A stretch of DNA of 64,000 bases. Source: Bagarius yarrelli. Its lineage: Eukaryota; Chordata; Actinopteri; Siluriformes; Sisoridae. Made by a program: the position numbers and the translations under genes. The notes under the pieces are model-generated. The model was not told where the DNA came from. It saw only the letters and a list, made by a program, of their open reading frames with translations, and did not search any database. The stretch is from the NCBI GenBank assembly GCA_005784505.1, contig VCAZ01000022.1, forward strand, positions 62,001 through 126,000, in the 5' to 3' direction. Shown here one piece after another: positions 11,881 through 24,548 of the stretch (the stretch's first letter is position 1; every line of letters begins with the position of its first letter).

Positions 11881-13369
11881 GCATCACCATATGTTTCAGA
11901 TGTTCTGATTGGTATTGAGGACCTTTTTTTTTCTTTTTTCTTCCCTGTACATGATTTTCAGCATCATGGTACAACACTGAAACCTGGTCATGTCTCCTGC
12001 ACGTGTTTGTGTTGCTACCTTCGTAACTCGGTTTGACGAAAACGGGGTAACTGATTTTGTTGGGACCTGCCATTAGGATTGATGGTGCAACATTTTTTTT
12101 TTTTTTGACGATTCAAGATGAAACCAAACACATGATGGGTTTTTAAGTCTGTTCGAGCTGTTGTTTTTATTTCCTATTCTACATCTCTGACGGTATCCAG
12201 GTTATTTCCAACTAGGAGACATTATTTAAACGTTTGGAATGTAGATTTATACTATACCATTAAAAGCCAAGTGTATTTTGGCTTTTTTTTTGTTTCGTTT
12301 TTTTCTTTTTTAATTATTCACTTTTGATACTGTGAAAATCTTTCATTCAGAAAGATTAAAACATTACAGTTTGGAAAAAACAAAACTAACCAAGTGTCCT
12401 TGTTTTATTTATAATATTAAAAATTCTTCCATTGAAGAGGTGAAGTTGGGGGGGGGGCAATAAGTAACAAATCCACTGTCATTACTGTTTATTTCTTGGA
12501 AATATTTCTTAGAAATCCTTATTTGAAACTAAATCAATACATTTCCAATAACATAATGGACCCAGATTGTGAATCACCATGGAAACCACTTAAGAACCAC
12601 ACAGACAGCAATACAGACATTAGCTAATGGAAACTGAACATGTCCAAATGTCTGAACTGTGCTGGTAATGTGCCTCTTTGGGCTTTTAGAATCAGGCTGA
12701 AGAGCAAAACAAAGTGCTTGGTTTAAAAAAATGTGACTGTAGGACACATTCTCAAGTTCTCAAGCAGATTCCTCCATTTCTGGATTTTTAAAATACACTG
12801 AAAAAAGTGTGATCTGTGATCTCAGAGCCACTGAAACTCCTCAGTCGATTCTATAAAGAGCCTCTGATGCGTCGTCTCCGACAGCTGATTAGAGATTCGA
12901 GTGTGAATGGATTAAACGTAAACGTGAAATCTGGTGATTCTTCTGCTGGTTTGGAATGAAAGATTCCACTGGGTTCTTCGTGGTTTAGATTAAAGACCCC
13001 TGGCTGGCCACTGTTTTCAGCAAAGCCTTTTTTGAAAATTACCAGTAATATATAATAAAATATGCTAATATTTGTAAATTAATGCAAATCATAAAACATA
13101 TTTTGGTTTTATTTCATCTTCAAAACAGAATTTGTAAAATTTAAATATTACTAATTGCATGTTGTAACTTGTTAATTGATAATAATGTAAAATGTATTTG
13201 TCATTTTATCATTCATGTTTTTATTTTTATTTATATCCTGTACACCTTCATGATATCTTTATAATCGCATTTGCGTGAAAAAAAATTGTTTGGCCACTCT
13301 GAGATACCGTAGAAAGGTAACGCGTGCGTATATGACCGTTTTTCATACCCGTTTTGTGCCAAACCGTGT

Positions 13370-13617
13370 AAACGCTATTGGTTGGTTGTCCCAGCGTGGG
13401 CGCAGTTTCGTTTACTGTCCAATTAGCGAAAGAGTTGTTCAGCGTACTAGCCAATCAGCACGCCGGATGAGAGGAAATTCATATTGGGTGAGGAAAAAAG
13501 TATGATTGTAAACAGATTCTAGAGCTTTTAGCAAACTAGCTAAACACTTTCGTCCCGCACGTTAAAACGTGCTATTTTTAGACAGACGGCTAATAAACAG
13601 TTATAAATTTACGCGGA
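13370..13617 (+). promoter_or_regulatory. ddx41 promoter with three CCAAT/NF-Y motifs
   Basis: An inverted CCAAT (ATTGG 13377-13381) and two forward CCAAT boxes (13419-13423 and 13451-13455) are spaced about 42 and 32 bp apart, 160-240 bp before the ddx41 ATG. CpG dinucleotides are denser than in the flanks and no TATA box is evident. This matches a TATA-less, NF-Y-driven housekeeping promoter. The transcription start is probably near 13500-13600 (inference). Confidence 0.6.
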
Positions 13618-16600
13618 ATGGATACAGAAGCCAAACCGACAAAGGTAAGATAGAATAATTGTTTATATATTAGTAAAAAAACGAGTTTGTGAAATGGTAA
13701 CCGCGGGCTAGCTATGTGCACTGGCGCTAAGTTAGTGGTTAGCAAGCATATAACTATATGATTTAATAAAAAATATAATTCAGTTAAAAATTAGATTTTA
13801 TGTTAAAGCATTTTATTTGTAAGTATATAAGCCAGACAATAGTGGTTTCAGTGTATGACTGTCAATTTTAGGATAAATTTAACCTTATAACAAAGATACC
13901 TGCTGTCGCTGACTAATAGTGAGGGAAAAAGACAGTAAAAATCCAAATGCTAAATATGAAGGTAATTTAGTTAATATAAAATGGCAAAAGCAGCCTAATT
14001 GTCGTTAAAAATACTGTATCTAAATTATTCCCCATTCAGATACTGTGACGTAATGTTAAATAATAATAATTTAATGTTTTCACTACTTTTTAAAAAAAAG
14101 TTTTGTATTTTCTGTCATTATTAAATAATAAACATGATGGCATAATCTGGTGAAATATAATGCAATGTAAATAATTATAAAATTATATGTATAACAGACA
14201 AACAATATAAAATCATTTCTTTAAGTGAGTCGATTCACGAACCTAAAGTGATTCGAATCTCGTTTCATTTTATTTGTACTGTAGACGCAGCAAAGTCACG
14301 TGACCGCAACTGTTAAATTCACTAATAATTACAAGATTTCCTTTTTTTTTTTGATCGCAAAAAATAACCAATCAGATTTTAGACCAAAAAATACTTTAAA
14401 ATAACACTTAAATAAAATAACTAATAAACAAACAACTTTTCAAAGAAAGTTTTATTTGTAAATATGGCGCAGTTATAGGAAAAATTTTTTCATGTGTTTA
14501 AAATTATTTAGAAAATTTCCCACATGCACATCTGGATTTGGAGATTTGGATGAATTTGGGTGAATAAGGGATATGTTAACTAAAAATGGCTAAAAAATGT
14601 AACTGTATAGTACATACTGTTTCTTGTAGTATTGCAGTATAGCATTTATACTCCTTAGTCATGTGACTCACTTAATTTCTGTGTGTTTTCACATTTACAC
14701 ACTGGATTGAATTTTCTAGCGGAACTACACCGAGTCCGCTTCGGAGACTTCAGACGATGACGACTACACGCCTTATGTCCCTGTTAAGATTAGAAAACAG
14801 CAGATGGTACGTGCCAAATAATTTTTATCTCCCCCCTCATTTTTTTCATCTCAGATGTATAAATGATTAACGTTGAGTTGTTTCTGTTGATGACTCATTG
14901 TGACCTTCAGTTGCAGAAAATGATGCGTTTCCGAGGGAAAGGTTTGACGGAGGAGGAGCAGAAGGACAGCGGAGGAGAACAGAAGGATGAGGACGAGGGT
15001 CTGGGTCCGCGATCTAACGTCAGCCTGCTGGACCAGCACCAGCACCTGAAGGAGAAAGCAGAAGGTGGCATCTATGCATTAATCATCTGTGGCTTTGTGT
15101 TTATGGGAAGGATTTAAAGTGCTGTCAGTTTGACAAACACTCAATAATCTGATTTAAATGTTAAATAATGTTATAAACTGTCTCGTAAACTGTCCGCAGC
15201 CCGAAAGGAGTCAGCAAAAGAAAAGCAGCTGAAGGAGGAGGAGAAGATTCTGGAGAGTGTGGCTGAGGGACGAGGTGAGTGTGTCAATATAAATCTTGTA
15301 CAATGTTAGGAGTTAGCAAAATTAAATTATATAAGAGAAATAAAAAGAATGCAACTTTTGTTCTTATTATTTGGCGTGTGTATGTTGGAAGTATTTAAGC
15401 TGTGCTGAGGGGCGGGGCATGTGGTCATAGGGTATTTTTTGCAATGTACAGATTCACTGATGAACTTAAAAGCTGAGTCATGTACTATCGCAGAGTAATT
15501 TTTAATCTAAATATCAGTTTATTTAATTAGAATCGTTAAGGGTGAACATTCTATATGTTTAAGGAAATGTGTATATAAATGGTATGATTGATATTTAAAT
15601 AAAATGTGTCTCTTACAGCTTTGATGTCTGTGAAGGAGATGGCTAAAGGTATCACCTACGAAGACCCGATTAGGACCAGGTGAGACGTCTTCCTCACGTT
15701 CGTATCCGTTGCATGTTCATGTGGCTGATGATCAGTCCTAGCCGCACTCTGTATCTGTGTGATTACATCATGGTTTTTTATTTATTTATTTTTTACAGCT
15801 GGAACGCTCCTCGCTACATACTGAACATGCCTGAAAGGCGGCACGAGCGGGTGAGGAAGAAGTACCACATCCTGGTGGAGGGCGACATTATCCCTCCGCC
15901 CATTAAGAGTTTCAGAGAGATGAAGTTCCCTCAAGGTAACTGAACTCCTTAACACCTAATGCAGTGCATTTATAATAAACACACACACTATAGATCTCGT
16001 GAACTTTAAACAATATTCTAATGTAAAATGTCACATGATAGGCCTGGAGTTTTATCAAGATATAACTGTATGTAGCATTAAAACGGTAATAAAAACACTT
16101 TATAGTCTATTTATTACACGATTATAAAGTAAATATCGATCACAAAGTATCAAAAGAACAAATAAATAAATTCTGGTTTTATCTGGAATAACATATAACG
16201 TTTTTTTAAATAAAGTTTTTATCTGGAAAAAACTAGATAAAAAGTAGTAGATAATACAGTGTGTAGTCTTAAAGGTATATGTGGGCATATATTGGTGTGT
16301 ATATATACATTTATTCCCTTTATATTCTTTTATTCTGTATATTTCTTGCATTTGGTAGACGTCCTTATGTGGGGCAAGTTCCATTTATTGCACGTTTTTG
16401 TTTGAACAACTGATCAATAGTGGGTCAAGGGCAGTGGTCTAATACCTTAACCACTAAGCTACCACTTCCCCTCTGTGTATTTATTCATATTCTGTACATT
16501 GCTTTATATACTGTATATTCATATGGATATTAATATATAGATGATATGTATATCTGTTTGTTTATATATCTGTACATGTGTCTATACTACACTGCTACTG

Positions 16601-19171
16601 CATTTTATTTCCTTCTAACCATGTAATCTAATGTAATAATTAAATTACTACACATGAATCCACTTTACAGTCATGTTTACTTTAAACTTGAATGTTTTCT
16701 ATTCGCTAAACCAAAAAAAAAAATTTACCGTTGATATTTGGCAGCAATTCTTAAAGGTCTTAAGAAGAAAGGAATTGTCCATCCCACCCCGATTCAGATC
16801 CAGGGAATCCCGACCATGTAAGTTTCCAACACTGAAACATGTAGAGACGCCGCTCTGATTTATTAAAGGAAAGCCTGTATTGATGTGGATGGTTTGTTCC
16901 TGTCTGCGTGCAGTCTTTCTGGCAGAGATATGATCGGCATTGCGTTCACCGGCTCGGGAAAGACTCTGGTGTTCACTCTGCCCATCATCATGTTTTGTCT
17001 GGAGCAGGAAAAACGTCTGCCCTTCTGCAAGAGAGAGGGACCCTACGGACTCATCATCTGCCCTTCTGTACGCGCACCGCCGTTTTATACAAGCGCTATT
17101 CTGTACATGTACATGTTCCTGTACATGACGGTCGCTGTGCTTTATTTCTCCTGTAGAGGGAGCTGGCGAGACAGACCCACGGCATCATTGAGTACTACTG
17201 CAAGCTCCTAGAGGACGAAGGGGCGCCCCAGCTGCGCACTGCCCTCTGCATCGGGGGCATGTCAGTCAAAGAGCAGATGGAGGTGGTCAAGCAGTAAGAA
17301 ACACGTTTACTACAGCTGATAAATAAATAAATAAATAAATCCCAGCATAATGAGAGTCGGGTCAGTCGGTACGCATCCTAATCCGGGCGTGACGTTGTGT
17401 TTTGCAGCGGCGTGCACATGATGGTGGCAACACCGGGCCGTCTGATGGACCTGCTCAATAAGAAGATGGTGAGTCTGGATATCTGTCGTTACCTGGCGCT
17501 GGACGAGGCTGACAGGATGATCGATATGGGCTTTGAGGAGGACATCAGAACTATCTTCTCTTATTTTAAGGTCAGCTTCTGTCTAGACTTGAAAGATGCA
17601 GTGATCTTTTCTTAAAATCATTTATATGATCGTGTTTATAGTGTGAATTATTACTGCAAAATAGTTTTGTTTTGGTGAAAGCTGTATAATTGTAAACTAT
17701 AAATAAAGAGAGAAACACTCAAGGAAGCGCTGAAATGTGTGTGGTGATGTTTTTGTACTATTTTCTTTGTGACTCTTTTTATTTGGTGATTTAGGGTCAG
17801 AGACAGACGCTGCTCTTCAGCGCTACCATGCCCAAAAAGATCCAGAACTTCGCCAAAAGTGCTCTGGTCAAACCCATCACCATTAACGTGGGCCGAGCCG
17901 GAGCCGCCAGCTTAGACGTCATTCAGGTGAGCGTGTGAAAATACAAAATTATAAATCATTTTTTATGGTTTTTTTTTTCCTGCATCAATCGCAACAGGCT
18001 GTATTTTAACATCAATGTTAACTTTAATGCGATCATTTGATCCACAGGAAGTCGAGTATGTCAAAGAGGAAGCAAAAATGGTGTACCTTTTGGAGTGCTT
18101 ACAGAAGACCCCGCCTCCCGTATGTACCGCTAACTTCATTCGACGTCCTATCAAAAGAAGACTAATTAGTACAACGTTTAATCTGTTATTCCTGTAATAA
18201 TTTCAGCTTCCTGTAATCACGCAGAATTAGAATGTCCGGGATTTTACTTGTGGATATTTCAGACAGCTGATTTTTTTACACAGACTGGGACAAAAACCCC
18301 ACCATAATTGTCAGATCTGGAACGCCATGATGACCAGGGTTTATGGAAAATGATCCGATTAGTTTAAACTGACAGGAAGTCGTTTCGCATCTGTCAGATG
18401 ATGGTTTCATGTGTTGCCCACACTGAGCTGCTTCTTCTATCATTATGGGCTGTGAAGTGCTAACATTACACGCCGTATCTTACCTTTTAGCTAGGCAATA
18501 TGGGTGAAAATTATGTCATTTTTATTGCCCCGATAAAATTAATAAAGTTAATAAAGTACGCTTGCTGGTAAATCAATGATTCAGTCAGATTTACCCTAAG
18601 ATTCACCCGAGTGCATAAGACTGCAGCCAGTGTTGCCTGCTCAACTGGGCTTCTTTTAGGGGACTTCAGTTTTATGAGTAAATCTTAGAAATGTATATAG
18701 AATAGAAAAATATGGACAAATTTTTTATCGATATCAGATTCGGCCATGCAAAGGGCTTAATTATCGGTTCGAATTTTTCATATAGTGCATCCCTACTTTT
18801 ACCTAAAAAAATGGGCCCTTTTCCTCTGACCCTTTACATAAGCAAGGCAACAAGTCCGCCTGTAGAACTGTGTGAGTCCACTCAATGATCTCTTGGAGAA
18901 TTTTATGTAAATGTATTTATTTATTTAATACATCCAACATATGAAATATAAAAACCAGCAAAGGTGCAAAGTTCTGCTGTTATGTGGTTTTGGAGATCAC
19001 AAAGATAAGATAAGAAATAAATAAATATAACTGAAATTTAAAAACATTACAGATTTTATGATAATTTAATGGTTACCTGATGTATTGGTCACTGAATGTA
19101 ATTTCTGATAAAAATCTCTGGTATGCCTTGTAAAGCAATGCAGTTTCCACATAACTTCTTTGTATAATCCT

Positions 19172-19215
<44 letters not shown>

Positions 19216-19243
19216 CATCTTTCTTTCTCTCTCTCTCTAACTG

Positions 19244-19285
<42 letters not shown>

Positions 19286-20488
19286 AGGTGTTAATATTCG
19301 CTGAGAAGAAAGCAGATGTGGACGCTATCCATGAGTACCTGCTCCTTAAAGGTGCTAAGGCAGTGGCGATCCATGGAGGCAAAGGTAAATCCCCTGTCTA
19401 ACTCCATTCAGACCTGCTGATCACAGACCCTGGATACGTGTTAGCCTTCTGGAACCTTGTTTGTCTTTGTATTTGAACCCCAATCTTGAACCGTACATCC
19501 TGTCAGTCCAAAGAGATTGACGTAGCATGATAAACTGAAATCTTTCTGCTGTTATTCATCAGACCAAGAAGAAAGAACAAAAGCTATCGAGGCGTTCAAG
19601 GAAGGAAAGAAAGATGTTTTGGTGGCCACTGACGTGGCCTCTAAAGGTTTGGATTTCCCTGCTATTCAACATGTGATTAACTACGACATGCCTGAGGAGA
19701 TCGAGAACTATGGTGAGAACGTCCACAAAAATAAACAACGTAACCCGTTTGTAATATATATTACAGACTGCTGCGTGTCATCACTATTTTATTTCCCACT
19801 TCACATAGACTGTAAACAGGAAGTCAAGAAAATAATAATAATAAAGTTAATGCAGTAGTCTGTTTTTTAAAAAAATGCGTATTAATTTGGTTTCTTTGCC
19901 CGTTTGATAGTCCACAGAATTGGTAGAACAGGTCGATCGGGCAAAACCGGAATAGCTACGACCTTCATCAACAAGGGCTGCGGTAAGAATGAGAAATTAC
20001 GTCCCAGTATAATTTTTTTTACCTTCATCTGAAATCCAAAAATAATGCAAAGCTGTTAGCAAAGCAGTTTATCATCACTGGATTAAACAGTGAAATTTGT
20101 GAAGTCTGATCTCCTCTCCTTACCGTTGCAGAGGAATCGGTACTGATGGATCTGAAAGCCTTGCTAGTTGAAGCCAAGCAGAAAGTTCCGCCGGTTCTGC
20201 AGGTGCTCCAGACAGGGGACGAAGCCATGCTGGATATTGGAGGTGAGAATTTCAGTTCATTTTAAGCTAATTTAGTACAGTTTGGATACCGCTCTTGTAT
20301 CTGCTGTATGAAACTCACCATAGTTTTCATATGTCTTTTTTTTTTCTTTAGGAGAGCGAGGCTGTGCGTTCTGCGGTGGTTTGGGTCATCGTATCACAGA
20401 TTGTCCCAAGTTGGAGGCCATGCAGACAAAGCAGGTTACCAACATCAGCCGCAGGGACTGTCTGGCCAACAGCTCCATGGACTTTTAA
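13618..20488 (+). CDS. ddx41: DEAD-box RNA helicase DDX41, complete, 17 exons
   Basis: Exons: 13618-13644, 14720-14806, 14911-15064, 15200-15274, 15619-15679, 15799-15935, 16745-16817, 16914-17067, 17157-17293, 17408-17570, 17795-17926, 18048-18119, 19288-19384, 19563-19712, 19911-19982, 20132-20242 and 20352-20488 (TAA). All joins keep frame and give 612 residues; human has 622. Motifs in order: acidic N-terminus, NVSLLDQHQHLKEKAE, Q motif PTPIQIQG, Walker A AFTGSGKT, PSRELARQT, TPGRLMD, DEAD in LALDEADRMID, SAT in FSATMPK, LIFAEKK, VATDVASKGLDFP, HRIGRTGRSGKTG, then the CCHC knuckle CAFCGGLGHRITDC near the end. DDX41 acts in the spliceosome and in R-loop and cytosolic nucleic-acid sensing; human germline variants predispose to myeloid neoplasia. 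Every catalytic motif is intact. Exon 1 codes only nine residues. Confidence 0.98.
16348..16473 (-). repeat. tRNA-derived SINE, decayed
   Basis: In ddx41 intron 6, the minus strand shows an A-box-like TAGCTTAGTGGTTAAGG head. At the other end is a tail reading like the common 'gtctgccaaatgc' fish SINE terminus (here GTCTACCAAATGC). The middle is eroded. The minus-strand frame here has no coding features. Confidence 0.6.
18485..18800. mobile_element. Possible hAT-like non-autonomous DNA transposon remnant
   Basis: In ddx41 intron 12 an AT-rich stretch opens with 'ctaggcaatatgggtgaaaat' features and closes with a 'gatatcag...atagtgcatccct' type end, as in the fish hAT MITEs bearing 'cagggctaggcaatat' termini. 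Inverted ends are imperfect and no target duplication could be fixed, so the call is tentative. Confidence 0.35.
19169..19287 (+). repeat. (CT)n tract forming the ddx41 exon 13 acceptor
   Basis: About 115 bp of CT/CTTT repeat runs directly into the acceptor (ctctcag then GTG of exon 13 at 19288). The microsatellite is therefore the polypyrimidine tract of this 3' splice site. It is much longer than the tracts at the other ddx41 acceptors. Confidence 0.9.
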
Positions 20489-20696
20489 TACCCCGGAATT
20501 CCTTACTTTATGGACCAGAAGTAACCCAATCTACACCTGTGTGTGTGTGTGTGTGTGTGTCTGTGTGTTACTGGAAAATCAAGATCTTAGGAATTTGTCG
20601 AATTCGTTGGACGCTTTTGTGATGCGAATACAAAGTGAAAGTTCGAATTGCTGTCCTGTATGTTTCTCCTGTTGGAAGCTGAAACATTGGACTTGC

Positions 20697-20862
20697 AGAG
20701 GCTCAGTTGTTGGACTGCTAACCGGAAGATTGTAGGTTTGATTCCCAGCACCACCAGGTTACCACCGCTGGGCCCCTAAGAAAGGCCCTTAACCCCTACT
20801 TGTTCAGTTGTATAATAGAAATGAATGTAAGTCGCTCTGAATAAATGCCAGAAATGTAAATG
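20697..20862 (+). repeat. tRNA-derived SINE, near full length, in ddx41 3' UTR
   Basis: Starts with a tRNA-like head (GGACTGCTAACC, then the B-box-like GGTTTGATTCCC), continues through 'gctgggcccc...ggcccttaacccc', and ends with 'gtaagtcgctctgaataaat'. It begins 208 bp after the ddx41 stop in the same orientation and carries an AATAAA at 20840-20845. Confidence 0.8.
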
Positions 20863-21146
20863 TTCCTGACGACCTCTGACCATGGATCATGATGGATGGA
20901 TGGATGGATGGATGGATGGATATTTACTTTGATTAAGCTTCATTCTGTGAAATTGGGATTCATAGACATACAGATTGGAAAGATTTTACAGGAAAAAAAA
21001 CAACATGACCATAATTAAATCAGTCTGTCAGTGTTAGACTGATCTTCGTATCCTGTCTTAATGAAATGAGCTCATACTGGCAAAATATGGTAACACAAGT
21101 GTTTCTGCAGCTTGTAAATGGGAATTATTTCGATAAGTTCACTTAA

Positions 21147-21152
21147 AATAAA
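21147..21152 (+). terminator. Candidate ddx41 polyadenylation signal
   Basis: AATAAA lies about 660 bp after the ddx41 stop, in unique AT-rich sequence beyond the SINE. It competes with the SINE-borne hexamer at 20840-20845; the sequence alone does not show which is used. Confidence 0.4.
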
Positions 21153-21978
21153 CCTAACAGTTTTGTTTCAAAACTGTGTTTTTGTTTTATGATTGATTTT
21201 TTTTTATTCAATGAGGGAAAAGTGTTAAAGAAAGAATGTAATATTTTTTTTTTAAGATTCAAACGAACAAACACCTCATTAAAGTAAATCTAAATGTTTG
21301 CACCAATTCTATGTCCAATAATTCATTTCAGCAGATAAACAATGTTGTAGATTAGAATTTGTAGCTAATAACGGTAATGCGTATAATTTCTCTAATAGTC
21401 TTCACAGAAACCCCGTCCCCTTCCATCAGATCACCTCGGTAATCGTCTGTCCTGTGCTTTCATCTGTCCTCACTGGAAAGATGTTCTGAGTTCCTTTGTT
21501 TCCGGTGAAGGTAAATCAAAAAAAAAAAAATTAACGTTTATTTTTATTGTGTTCAAAATGTTTGACTTTTGCTGAAAGGTTTCTCCTGAAAGGGTTCAGC
21601 GGCGTTGTGGGGACTCGAGAAGAAAACCCGCATGTAGACAAGGTAACCACGCAGAACTCCACGCACACAGAACCCCTGTTTTTAGACCATAATTTACTTA
21701 TGATATGAATGTCTTCAGTCTCAGTGTTTTGTAACAGCACACAGGAAATAACAGTGAGGTTTCACAAGTAATATACGAGGAACCAAGTTGGTTTTCTGTC
21801 ACTTGGAAGTATAAACCACAGTATGATATAATATCTTGCCGATAAACCCTCCTGGTGGCGAGCGGCGTAACGTGCGTGTGAAATTTCACAAACGTGTCGC
21901 TGGTTAGAAGGACACGATGTTCAGATGTTCTCAGTTTTAAAGCCGTGAGAAGAGCTGAAGGACTCGCGGTGAAGCTGC

Positions 21979-24399
21979 ATGATGAATGTTATACTGAAAG
22001 AAGGCTCGCTGTTTTTACAGGGGCTCAAATTCGGAAAGGTGAGACCTTTAATCAAGCTCTGTTCAGTAATTCTTAAGGATAAAGTTCATAACATTTAAAT
22101 AAAATAGTCATTATTAATTTATAAAGTTTTAGTCTAACTGCAGTTTTCTTATTATTATAAACCATTAATACAAATATAATAAACTGTAATGCTGACTACA
22201 GGGTTTGTACAGGTTATACTCGTCTGTAAAAGTTTTGGATTAGTTTCATATATCTATAATATATATATTTAAAAATAATTTGAATTAAAAAAGTTAACGT
22301 TCACAATCGAACCCCGATCTTTCCATTAGCAGTCCAAAATTTTTAACCATTGCGCTACCACTTATATAGTATATATAATAAAATATATAATATAGACACA
22401 CACACTGTGGTTAACACTATGTTAAAGCCACCTTCCTCTTCTTATTTTTATGTAGGGTCATCTCTGGTGTCCTGTGTTTCTACTACTTCTGCTTCTTCCT
22501 TTAAACTTCAGTTGAGAAAATATATTCCATTGTACAAAAATATAAATCGTCCATTCGTTTATTTGGACTCACTTGGTTAAAGCTAATTTATCTTCTCTTT
22601 AATCAATGACCTCATGCATGCTTTACTTCCTTTTGGTACTGCCCCAACTAAATTTAAAACTACAATAATTACACCCACTCAAAAAAGGGGGGTTTGTCCC
22701 TATCACAGTGTTGCGATCTGGTGATTTATTACTAGCTGCTGGTTCTGGACTCCATACTTATATATATATAAGTGCAGCATTTGGCACTGTTTTACTCTCC
22801 AGACTGGAATCTAGGGCAGCTACTCATGCAGCTTTATGCTTGTTTTTCGTTCCTATTTTACAGACTGCATTTAATTACACAGCTAGTGCTGTCACTGGTG
22901 TTCCACAGGGTTTCTGTCCTGGGACCTTTTTTGTTTATCTACTTTTTACCAGTTTTTTGACAATAGACCAATTGCCCTGTTAGTCTGGTCTAATCAAGTC
23001 CAAAAAATTTGGTACAACTTTGTCTTCGTGTTATCCGTTCTGTGTACAAACCCTGTAACAGAAAGTGTTTTAGGAAAATAATGAATTTCATTTTAGCAAA
23101 ACCGACATGTTTTTTTTTTTTTTCTCTGCCCACTTACTAAATTTGACCTTGAAATATAATTATAAATCATATCTTATCTTATTATCTGCAAGTCCATTTA
23201 ACAGCTCATGCTTAGGTTTCTATTTTGCTTAATTCACTTAAAATTGTAGGCTCTAAACACACTCAACACAAGAAATGGTTAAATATCATTGAATGATATG
23301 AGATATGCAAATGTAACATTTTCATGACAGTAATTGGCCACGTTTAAGACGGTTGTAATATTTTACTCACAAATCCAACAAATTCCAGCAATTCCACTCA
23401 GTCCAAAACCACACGCTACTAAATTATTCACAGTGAATCATAGAAATTGTGAAGATAATATTAACATCCTACATTATTGATGAAGGAAAAGCCACAGCTG
23501 TTTAGCCACCCGAGGTGTCCGCCAACGCAAAAGAGCATTTATGGGCTATCAATCACAAATGTGTGTCTCACCCCTACCACGGAACCTGTCAACAGGATGA
23601 AATACACCTACATGCTGTTTGATTACAGCAGCAATGATTTAACCTCAACAGCACTAGAGATAAAGTGTTTGTAGTCTCTGATGCTCTGATGATGCATCAA
23701 TATTACTTTATTTATAAACTGAAATGAAATTATTAAATAAAAGGCATAAAATAATTTTTATAAGTTTTACAGCAGAAAAAAAACGTAGGTGGTTGATTTG
23801 CTTGTCACATTTTTATATTTGAAACTGCACAGCTGTTACAGCCGCTGTTATTAAAATCGATCAATGCCTTTTGACTAATCGGAATGGAGCTTAACGCTGG
23901 CTACTTTTCCATGTGGCTGTGTGATGAATAGAGGATCTGGAGGAGGATCTGGGTGAGGGTGTTTAAACCGAGCGAGGCAGGAATTGGCCGCATCGAGATG
24001 TACGAAGTGCGGGAAGGAGCAGGCTTGACTGCGAAGCTGAAGAAAGGCGACAAGCGAGTGATTCGTCTGGCTGAGTGTCTGAGCGTGACCCCGGCGTTAG
24101 GGGAAAGCTGCCCTGCAGACTGCGCCGCCTTTTACCTCAACACGACGCAGCGTATCTACACGCTGGCAGCACCCACACACGACGAGTGGGTACCTACCCT
24201 CTGCACTCTGGTGTTTCAGGTAAACCTGTGGGCACTAAAGAAAAAAGGTGCAAACGACAGTGTGTGTGTGTGTGTGTGTGTGTGTTGCCATGTTGCATTG
24301 TAATAGTTAACTTTAAAATTGTACTGTAATACACAAAACTTTTGTCATTATGTGTATTTTGTTCTATATATATATATATATAATATATATATATATATA

Positions 24400-24438
<39 letters not shown>

Positions 24439-24495
24439 AGATATATATATATATATATATATCTATATATATATATATATATATCTATATATATA

Positions 24496-24548
<53 letters not shown>

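Larger units (their letters stand above)
10384..13617. other. fam193b 3' UTR and fam193b-ddx41 spacer
   Basis: After the fam193b stop comes a CA repeat (10384-10400), then a 3' UTR ending near an AATAAA at 10680-10685. A GT repeat lies at 11326-11357 and a polypyrimidine block at 11514-11880. The rest, to the ddx41 start, is AT-rich unique sequence in which I see no exon. Frames within the CT block are low-complexity artefacts. Confidence 0.7.
20489..21978. other. ddx41 3' UTR and ddx41-dok3 spacer with dok3 5' UTR
   Basis: Contents: a GT repeat (20540-20568), a SINE (20697-20862), a GGAT tetranucleotide repeat (20891-20920), possible polyadenylation hexamers at 20840-20845 and 21147-21152, then unique AT-rich DNA. 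The last 140 bp before the dok3 ATG at 21979 are richer in CpG and are probably promoter and 5' UTR. No exon was recognised. Confidence 0.6.

Noticed and set aside
11375..12073. Long open frames rich in Ser/Leu/Phe or Arg/Glu on both strands
   Set aside because: They lie in the CT polypyrimidine block; low-complexity repeats give open frames in every phase. The same holds at 34479-34901, 36197-36532 and 37884-38240.
21894..22076. 60-codon frame covering dok3 exon 1
   Set aside because: It uses the wrong phase. The frame from ATG 21979 ends at the donor in phase 0 and matches the PH-domain start of Dok proteins.
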